From the NCBI GenBank assembly GCA_019009955.1, contig CM032233.1:113520001-113584000 (forward strand): a DNA stretch of 64,000 nt, in the 5' to 3' direction. This stretch comes from Riptortus pedestris (taxonomy: Eukaryota > Arthropoda > Insecta > Hemiptera > Alydidae). Below the pieces are notes generated by a model that was not told where the DNA came from, searched no databases, and worked only from the letters and a program-made list of their open reading frames with translations. Made by a program: the position numbers and the translations under genes. Positions 57,029 through 64,000 of this stretch are shown piece by piece. Within the stretch, counting starts at the first letter, position 1. Each line of letters opens with the position of its first letter.

Positions 57029-57292
57029 CAGGGCCCCCGCTACCATATGTGCAATGTGTGCAATGCGCACGGGCGCCATCCTTTATGGGCGCCAAAACCA
57101 AGGGCCAAAAAAAAATTTAGATTTCATTCTGTTTATTTCATTTTAATATTTTAGTCTACAAACAAATATGACTTTTAAAGTCAGTTCTTTGCTTTATTTC
57201 ATGTACCTACCTACCATAAAAAAAAGATAATTCAAAATGCCTTAAGGGGCGCCAAAATCATTTTTGCACACAGGCGCCAGTAGCCCTTCCTG
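57029..57292. mobile_element. hAT-like MITE (264 bp)
   Basis: The left end CAGGGCCCCCGCTACCATAT is followed by GTGTGCAATGCGCACGGGCGCCA; the right end, inverted, reads CAGGAAGGGCTACTGGCGCC followed by TGTGTGCAAAAATG. CAGGG termini and the GGGCGCCA subterminal blocks, repeated inverted at 57247-57254, are typical of hAT elements. No 8-bp target duplication is evident (ATTGTTGG against TGTAAATT), so ends may be off by some bases or decayed. No coding content. Confidence 0.65.
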
Positions 57293-57309
57293 TGTAAATT
57301 AAACTTTGT

Positions 57310-58390
57310 GAGAATATGACCTATTTAACTTTACTTAACTACTCCATGCATACATATATACATATAGGCAACCAAAAGAATACTAATTTTACAAATAAAG
57401 AATATAGTGAAAGGAAAATGTCCTGTACATTGAATTACAACCCTATAGTACCCAGGAAGATTACATTCATATGTAAAGATATCGGGCAAATCACTTGGAA
57501 ATATTAAAAAAGAGTAAAAAATATAAGCCATATATAAGACAATTTTAATGTAGATACCAAATATAACGTATACAAAATAAACTGTTTGGATTGCAATAAA
57601 AGTCATGTAGGGGAATCATCACAATTACTCAAAAGAAGAATCAGACAACACGTGATAAACGTAGATGATAAGGACTTAGATAATAGTACGTCCCTAGACG
57701 ACCACGCGATTAAATACAACGATAAATTTGATTTTGAAAATGTAAGTACAATAGAAAAAGAAAGAAATTTAAGCAAGAGGAGGATAAAAGAGAATATGCA
57801 CATATAAAAATAGAAAAAGAGTGACCAAGAGGAAAACAGAAATAAAACATGTGAATTATATATATTTTAATTTATTAGAAACGCTCAATTAAATAAAAAA
57901 AAACAATAAAAAATGTCAACAGTTTTAGGCAATCCAAGCTATTGCAACATTATTTGCATGGTTTTATAATGGGACGTATTATGTCCCTTTCTAAACATAT
58001 CTATGATTATGCATTTTACCTCTTCTTTAAACTCTTCACAAAATGATATACATATTTTATATCGTTCTAATTTATGAGAAACTTTAAAGTGACAGTTAGT
58101 TAATAATAATTTTCTCGTTTACGATTTAGACTACACTTCATTAGGGATAATCGATAAATTTTTATTTCCTGACGTATTGATATAAAGCTACTGACTTGAC
58201 CCGCCTTAGTTTGTAAGCCGTTGTCCGACTGGTTCGCCTAGTGGAAGGTCCTAGAGAAAGATGTAGCCGTTAGTTTAGTTCCTTTGTGTAGTAGAACTTC
58301 TCCTGTTGAGGCGTCAAATGAACGCGAAACTAGTTGAGAAATAAAAATGATGTGAATGATCATTTGAAGTTTTCATTTAGTTGAAATTCC
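57310..58390 (+). mobile_element. Penelope-like element, 3' part
   Basis: Contains the GIY-YIG endonuclease remnant, then an AT-rich 3' region, and at 58302-58360 CTCCTGTTGAGGCGTCAAAT / GAACGCGAAACTAGTTGAG, which has the form of Penelope-like 3' ends. The reverse transcriptase is not present. Confidence 0.65.
57400..57807 (+). pseudogene. GIY-YIG endonuclease domain of a Penelope-like element
   Basis: After one stop and a frame change at about 57507, the frame reads NVYKINCLDCNKSHVGESSQ, LLKRRIRQHVINVDDKDLDN, STSLDDHAIKYNDKFDFENV and STIEKERNLSKRRIKENMHI, ending at 57807. NVYKI stands where GIYKI-like residues are usual and SHVG replaces YIG; the Arg in LKRRI, the HA(I/L) and the final KRR-KE blocks fit Penelope-like GIY-YIG domains. 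CLDC is the usual CxxC. The YIG tyrosine is His here and the upstream frame is broken, so activity is not expected. Confidence 0.8.
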
Positions 58391-58424
58391 GCCATACACT
58401 AGTTAAATTTGATCCCATGTCCTA

Positions 58425-59033
58425 TTTCAGCAAATAACGATTATGATCTTAAGTATTGACAGAAAAGGATAAATATGGAGTATGGTATAGATCAAATAAA
58501 CATTTTCGAATCAGAACATAATCTTAAATGATGAAGTCTTCGCAAAACAAACTTGCGTGTATCTCTCATAATAAAGGTCAATATTTGGTACATAACCTTA
58601 GAATAAAGTGGTTCAAGATGTAACAGCTTATTATTATTAAGACATGAGTAGGAGTGGGGGTTTACTAAAGGCTGAAAACTAAAAAATGCAAACATCTCGG
58701 TTAATATTCATGATAGAGAAAATATGTATATAACATTTATAGATAATTTAATTGATAATAAGGTTGTTTATGCGCACTTTTTCGATCCGACTAATAATAA
58801 CGGCGTTATTTCAAAAATCTCCCCCTCCCATTTGTCAGGTTTCTGCCATTAACGAACTTGAAATAGGATTAAATATCCAGTTTGGTAACGATCAAACCAA
58901 AATTGCGACCGCTAGAGCGTTAACAGGCATATATATAATTTTGAACGGACCTCATTTTTGTCATCTCTGAGTAATTTTATGGAAGATCACGTCATGAGTG
59001 CTACCTCAATAGCTGACTTTCCTTAAGGGAAAT
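58425..59033 (-). mobile_element. Diverged family A copy, 3' end lost
   Basis: Minus-strand order: GACATGAGTAGGAGTGGGGG, ATGCAAACATCTCGGTTAAT, TTTTTCGATCCGACTAATAA, a shortened interior, GCGACCGCTAGAGCGTTAAC, a very short TA stretch, GAACGGACCTCATTTTTGTC and the palindrome start (TTTCCTTAAGGGAAAT). Confidence 0.8.
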
Positions 59034-59429
59034 ATAATGGAATATGAGATGACGGCATTTGTGTGCCATTCACGCATGTGGCTTAGTCTGGCAGACTTCC
59101 AAAAACTTTAATTTTTAGCAAATGATGCAGCAAAATTCATCATTATTCTCACCAAGTGTTAGCTATAGTGTATATGAAATAATGTATTAAAGTATAGGTT
59201 AATCTAGATTTAAATTATATTAATTATATCCGTGAGTACTATATATTTATCCATAAAACACAGAAAATAGTTTTTATAATGGCCCTTAAAAAAGGGAGTA
59301 ATAATGAAGATGAATAATGACTGTACTCGCATTGGGGAGTATATTGATTTAATTAGACCTTTGTTATGTGAGATACAGGTTTAACGTTACTTTAATTATA
59401 ATGTTTATTTTACAATATATATATTGTAC
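59034..59429. other. AT-rich stretch without recognised feature
   Basis: No repeat or gene recognised. Confidence 0.45.
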
Positions 59430-59712
59430 ATCATACTCGATATTTAAGCGTTTCAGTCAACGATAAATATCATATTTCTTATTGGAACAAATCGGACTGG
59501 GGGTGTGGTAAAAAGAGGGGGATTCGAAAACTCAAAATATTGGCGTTATTATGAGTCTGGTCGAAAAATGTTACAGGACCAAACTGTTCAAATATTGGTG
59601 TTTTACAATTGCTGTACTTTCTTGTTTTCAGTCCGAATATATGGTGAGGTGAGACATACCAGCACGTGGGAAATCTGCTTAATTTACGCAGCCCCTGCGT
59701 GATGGTCTTTTT
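59430..59712 (+). mobile_element. Short family A copy with intact 3' tip
   Basis: Only ACTCGATATTTAAGCG, a mutated AATCGGACTGGGG block, TTGGCGTTATTATGAGTC and then directly CACGTGGGAAATCTGCTTAA, hairpin and GTGATGGTCTTTTT remain; most of the 3' half is deleted. Confidence 0.82.
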
Positions 59713-60008
59713 ACCTAGAAAGCAAGGGTCTAGGCCTCATAAATTTTAATAATTTATGTGTCTCGCAGGAAATTAACCTGAGGAGTTGGATAAGTTGTAG
59801 TCAGCGCCCCGTCCTAAATGTCTCCATTAAGTTAGAAGAGAGATTTAGAGGCCCGTAATAAAAAGCGATAGCGGCCCAGGAATAAAGACCGATTCAGAAC
59901 TGTTTTCCCAAAGGTGTATAGAGAAGAGGAGATAATCCCTATTAAATCCGCTTGTTTGAATTGACTCGTATATTGGGCCTTATCTGTGGCCAGAAAATGT
60001 CTGAAAAA
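59713..60008. other. Unassigned spacer
   Basis: No recognised feature. Confidence 0.4.
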
Positions 60009-60240
60009 GTCCGTCACGCAGGGGCTGCGTTAACTAAGCACATTTCCCTCGTGCGCCACGTATTTGCATTTATCTCAAAACGTAAAAGTTCAATGAGAAC
60101 AATATTTGGTATTTGAACTTCAAATAAAATGCTTCATAACATAATAGAATATTGTTAATATGATATGGGTAGGAGTGAGGGTTTACTCAGGACCGAAAAC
60201 TAAAAAAATGCAAATATGTCAGTTAATAATGAAGATACTG
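60009..60240 (-). mobile_element. Family A variant C 3'-half fragment
   Basis: Intact tip (GTCCGTCACGCAGGGGCTGC), the CACGTATTTGCATTTATCTC and ATGGGTAGGAGTGAGGGTTT blocks, ending at AATGAAGATACTGAA; it abuts a variant B copy without spacer. Confidence 0.85.
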
Positions 60241-60855
60241 AAGTCCCACGTGAAGTTTAACAATTGATAAATCTACATAATGGTAATACAACACCTCCGT
60301 GAATGTTAAGTGAATAAATACAAACGGTAATAAGAAACCTCCCGACGGGAACCGTCTGAAATGTAAACAATCAGTTCTGCCAACTTTTCACCTGAAAGAA
60401 AAACAATTGCTCAAATATATCTGAATATAACTCTGTACTGTAATTTATAATGAGTCAGAATAATGTTTATCTCAATCAATGAAATTTAAGTAGTCCAAAA
60501 ACTTTACACGGGGAGGGGGCCACCAGAACATATTTGCATGTATAATAAATGTCTCTTGAAAACAATATTTGGTATTTAAGCTGCAGATAATGTGGTTTAT
60601 TATATAGCGGAGTATTGTTTATGTTATATGAGCAGAAGTGGGGCTTTGCTGAAGGCTGAAAACTGAAATTATCACGGTTAATATTCAAGATAAGGAATAA
60701 ATGTATATAACAATATTTACAGTAAATTTTATTAGCAGATTTCCTTTCAGGGAAATCAGCTATTGAGGTTGTACTCATGACACGATTTTCGAAATTTTTC
60801 TTCAAATGTCCATCCATTCTACCCAGGAGATGACGAAAATGAGGTCCGTTCAAAA

Positions 60856-60919
<64 letters not shown>

Positions 60920-61645
60920 CTGTTACCGCTCTAGTCGCTCTATCGTTACCAAAGTTGATATTTAGTCGTTTTATGAAAAAAGAAAGATCAAGTTCGTTAA
61001 CGGCTGAAATCGGACCAATGGGAGGGGGGGGTTTAGAGGGGAGGTTTTTTGTAAATTCGTAATATCTCCGTTACCATACGTCGGATCAAAAAATGGTATA
61101 GAACCAATCTTATTGCAAATTAAATTTACTATAAATATTGTTCTATACATTTATTCTCTAACTTCAATATTAACCGATATATTTGCATTTTTATTAAATG
61201 TGAGCCGATAACGAACGTTTCAGGCCAAAAGCTAGTTCGGCCCTAACTGTTCGGCTCTCGTATAGAGATTCCTCTATTATACGTGGGAAATCTGCTTAGT
61301 TTACGCAGCTCCTGCGTGACGGACTTTTTGGAATAAGATTGATTTTATACCCTTATTTAGTAGGAAGTATAGTAACGGAGATATTTCGAATTTTCAAAAT
61401 TCACCCCCTCTCCCTCTTGATTTCAACCGTTAACGAACTTGATCTTTCTTTTTACATAAAACGACAAAATATCCAGTTTGGTATCGATCAAACAATAATT
61501 GCGACCGCTAGAGCGGTAACAGACAAAAATATACAATTTTGAACGGACCTTATTTTTGTCATCTCCAAGGTAAAATCGATAGATATTTGAAGAAGCATTT
61601 CGAAAATCGCGTCGTGAGTACGACCTCAATAGCGGATTTCCCTTA
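60241..61645 (-). mobile_element. Family A copy, variant B, split by a family A copy
   Basis: The 3' part 60241-60733 starts at CCCACGTGAAGTTTAAC (hairpin tip missing) and runs to TTACAGTAAATTTTATT. The 5' part resumes at 61330 with GGAATAAGATTGATTTTATA and ends near 61645 with the GCGGATTTCCCTTAAATAG palindrome remnant. Confidence 0.85.
60734..61329 (+). mobile_element. Family A copy, variant A, complete, inside the variant B copy
   Basis: AGCAGATTTCC and palindrome at the start, (TA)n at 60858-60914, interior, a shortened variant A half, ACGTGGGAAATCTGCTTAG, hairpin (ACGCAGCTCCTGCGT, one mismatch compensated poorly) and GACGGACTTTTT. Confidence 0.92.
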
Positions 61646-61739
61646 AATAGATTTCCTACTTGCTGGTGTCCACTTAAGTGATTTAATCTGACCACCACAT
61701 ATTCGGACTGAAAAACGAGAAAGTACAAATTACTCGCTT

Positions 61740-62305
61740 AATAACGTATTTGAGCTACAAAAAATGAACACAGCAACAAATGTAGAGAGAACATCAATAT
61801 TCCAACAAGACTGGTTCTATAACATTTTTAGAGATGACTCATAATAACTTAAATATTTTGAACTTTCAACCCCCTCCCTAAACCTCTTCCCCGTTTTCTT
61901 TGTCCGATTCTACCAATAACAAATATGATCTTCAGTGTTGACTGAAACGATTAAATATGAAGTATGGTATAGATCTTATCAACTTTTTTAATTGGTAACG
62001 TCATCGCACAACGAATTTGACGTATCTCGCATAATATAGGTCGAATATAAACAATATTTAGTATTTAAGATTAGAATAAAAAGGATCTTGTTATAACAAC
62101 TTATTTTATCATGACACAAGTAGGAGTGGTAAAAAATCCAAATATCTCGGTTAATATTAATATTAGAGAAAATATCAACCGATTGGTTCTATAATATTTT
62201 ACAGTTCGAGAGATCATATTTTCTTTATCCCTTAGATAAAATCGATGGATTGTTGAAGAGTACGAAAATCGCGTCATGAGTACAACCTCGATAGCGGATT
62301 ACCAT
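61740..62305 (-). mobile_element. Diverged family A copy, related to 7740-8505
   Basis: Shares with 7740-8505 the order AACGAGAAAGTAC, GATGACTCATAATAACTTAA, TTTTGAACTTTCAACCCCCT, GATCTTCAGTGTTGACTGAA, GGTATAGATCTTATC, then a short interior deletion, and a 5' end with GCGTCATGAGTACAACCTCG and GCGGATTACC. Confidence 0.65.
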
Positions 62306-62422
62306 CAGGAGGAATTTGACAGAACTAGTGAAAAAAAAAGATAAATGGATAATCTATGCAAACTTATGTATATTGTATTGTGTAAAAACAATAAGTTGAA
62401 ATATTTATAAGCAAATGAACTT

Positions 62423-62620
62423 ATTTTAAAATAAACTGTTAAGGTCTTCGGGTATTGACCGTGTCTGCATTTTAGTTGCCAACGTTTCGCTAGACATGCT
62501 TCTAGCCCTAGGGAGTCTCAGAGATAGCCCTGAGGAAGCTAGAAGCATGTCTAGCGAAACCTACAACTAAAATGCAGACACGGTCAATACCCGAAGACCT
62601 TAACAGTATTATTTTAAAAT
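62423..62620. repeat. Near-perfect long hairpin: arms of 84 and 83 bases, loop of 31
   Basis: 62423-62506 (ATTTTAAAATAAACTGTTAA... to TTCTAGC) is the reverse complement of 62538-62620 except for one indel near the base and a five-to-six-base mismatch where TTGCCAACG faces CTACAA. The loop is CTAGGGAGTCTCAG with flanks. The strand with CTGAGGAAGCTAGAAGCATG and TCTAGCGAAAC resembles Penelope-type 3' ends. A transcript crossing it would form a long double-stranded RNA stem. Could be a small foldback element. Confidence 0.93.
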
Positions 62621-62665
62621 GTTTTCCGTGGATTAATCTCCGGTTTTTCCTAGGATATGACTTTA

Positions 62666-62768
62666 AGCAGATTTCCCTTAAGGGAAATCACCTATTGGGG
62701 TTGCACTCCAAAATTTTCTTCAAATGATCCTCGATCCTAGTCGATGACGAAAAGGAGATCCGTTCAAA

Positions 62769-62817
<49 letters not shown>

Positions 62818-63308
62818 CTGATACAGCTTTAGCGGTCGCAATTTTATTTTAATAATTACCAAACTCGATATTTAATCCATTCATGGAAAAGAAAGATCAA
62901 GTGCCTTAATGGCTGAAATCCGACACGTGGGGAGGGGAGGGGGGTTGTGGGGTTTAGGGGGTAGGAATTTCAATAATTCATAATATCTCCGTTGTTATCC
63001 TTCGGACGGAAACATTGTATAGGACCAAACTTATTGCGAATGTCATGTTCTATAAATGTTGTTAAGTACGTATTTTGACTATCTTGATTATTAACCGAGA
63101 TATTAGCCTCTTATAGTTTTCGGCCTTTAGTAACCACCCCCGCCCCCCTCCTACTCATGTCATGATAACAATAAGTCTTGTATTATGAAGCACATCATTC
63201 GAAACATAAATACCAAATATTGTTCTCAATGAACTTTTACTTTTAGAGATAAATGCAAATACGTGGGAAAGCTGCTTTGTCTAGGCATCCTCTGCCTGAC
63301 GGACTTTT
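62666..63308 (+). mobile_element. Family A copy, variant C, complete, with (TG)n
   Basis: AGCAGATTTCCC, palindrome, GGGGTTGCACTCC, GTCGATGACGAAAAGGAG, (TG)n at 62771-62808 instead of (TA)n, interior with G-runs, variant C half and ACGTGGGAAAGCTGC, then a mutated tip CATCCTCTGCCTGACGGAC and TTTT. Confidence 0.9.
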
Positions 63309-63542
63309 CGTAGTTTGATCTAAATAATTAAGCCGACTAATTTCCTGGAAGAGAGGAAGAACGTTTAATGGACAGGAGGTCACCTTGGAGTAAAAGGAGG
63401 GTTGAAAGAAGCTGGTACAAGGGGGCACCGTGTCTTCTCACCCCCTACCGACAACTCTGTTTTAGTTACAATCAAATTAAATTAAGGTCGCGCCATTCCA
63501 GAATAGCCTGATCAATACGCAGCTAGTTTGAATGAAGAGAAA
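63309..63542. other. Unassigned spacer
   Basis: No recognised feature. Confidence 0.4.
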
Positions 63543-64000
63543 GTCCGTCACGCAGGGGCTGCGTAGACTAAGCAGACTTCCCTCGTGAAGTTTTGTAATT
63601 GACAAACCCCCACACTCGTAACACTTAAAACCACCGTGAATATTAAGTAAATAAATACAAAAGGTAATGAGAAATCTTTGTCTATTTTAATAACATCCCA
63701 ACGGAAAGCGTCTGAACTGAAAACAAACAGATCTGCCTACTGCTAAGAGATGAACAAATAGATCGAAATATTCATCGCAGGAAAGAAAAACAATTACTGA
63801 AATGTATCTGAATATACATATTAATTTTATTGAAAACTATTTACTATATCTAATACTTATAATTTATAATGAATCAGAATAATTATTATCTGAATCACTC
63901 GAATTTTAGTAGTCCAAGGACTAAATACAGGGGGGGGGGGAGGGAACCAACAGAACGTATTTGCATGTATTTCGTATAATAAATGTCTCTTGAAAACAAT
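63543..64000 (-). mobile_element. Family A copy, variant B, cut by the window end
   Basis: GTCCGTCACGCAGGGGCTGC, the CCGTGAATATTAAG and AGGAAAGAAAAACAATTACT blocks, a G-run (63930-63940), then GTATTTGCATGTATTTCG to the last base. About 45 unrelated bases (63738-63780) interrupt the CTGCC/CAGGAAAG junction. Confidence 0.88.

Noticed and set aside
57029..57292. Complete hAT element with 8-bp target duplication
   Set aside because: The ends look like hAT but no matching 8-bp flanks are present, so only a MITE-like remnant is claimed.
60476..60853. 125-codon frame on the minus strand
   Set aside because: Crosses the junction of two family A copies, so it cannot be an inherited gene.

Overview
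This is a eukaryotic, repeat-dominated, AT-rich window, most likely from an arthropod (probably an insect). No intact protein gene is visible: no open frame reaches 130 codons, and the recognisable coding matter is decayed transposon protein (two non-LTR retrotransposon families, a Penelope-like endonuclease, piggyBac and Tc1/mariner transposases), plus one possible exon remnant. No rRNA, tRNA gene, CRISPR array or bacterial operon is seen.

The dominant component is one interspersed family, called family A here, with about 40 full or partial copies on both strands. I orient it from the end AGCAGATTTCCC, which carries the palindrome GATTTCCCTTAAGGGAAATC, to the end GGGAAATCTGCT, a short spacer, hairpin ACGCAGCCCCTGCGT, GACGGAC and a T-run. 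Near the middle there is a (TA)n, (CA)n or (TG)n tract at a fixed place. The 12-base motif at the very 5' end reappears inverted just before the 3' hairpin. With the central microsatellite and insertion into A/T runs, this matches non-autonomous Helentron (HINE/DINE-1-like) rolling-circle elements; that class is an inference. Three alternative 3' halves (variants A, B, C) join the same 5' half and the same 3' tip.

Layout. 1-632: 50-bp satellite at the window edge. 1156-2100: minus-strand 3' fragment of a LINE with RNase H. 2160-3450: CT tracts and a CpG-rich island with an X-box and a CCAAT box. 3.6-13.2 kb: family A copies and a 0.8-1.0 kb direct duplication. 13.3 and 19.5 kb: two solo LTRs of one family. 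14.9 and 17.2 kb: two Jockey-like LINE fragments, the second flanked by a 57-bp duplication. 22.2 kb: a G-run of about 115 bases. 23.2-32.5 kb: Helitron-like family B with about 300-bp tandem units, and a 2.8-kb decayed LINE with RT and RNase H. 36.3-37.4 kb: a perfect inverted repeat and the exon remnant. 38.6-42.3 kb: a four-level nest (family A, family A, piggyBac, family A). 47.4-50.8 kb: 3.46-kb array of a 29-bp minisatellite. 51-64 kb: more family A copies, a Tc1/mariner element, a tRNA-derived SINE, a hAT-like MITE, a Penelope-like fragment and a long hairpin.

The elements interact mainly as insertion targets. Family A enters A/T runs in a SINE, in piggyBac and in itself; its microsatellite hosts an LTR element, Tc1/mariner elements and family B. 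The window reads as a layered insertion record, not a gene cluster. Coordinates of degraded copies are good to about 10-30 bases; variant assignments are by eye.
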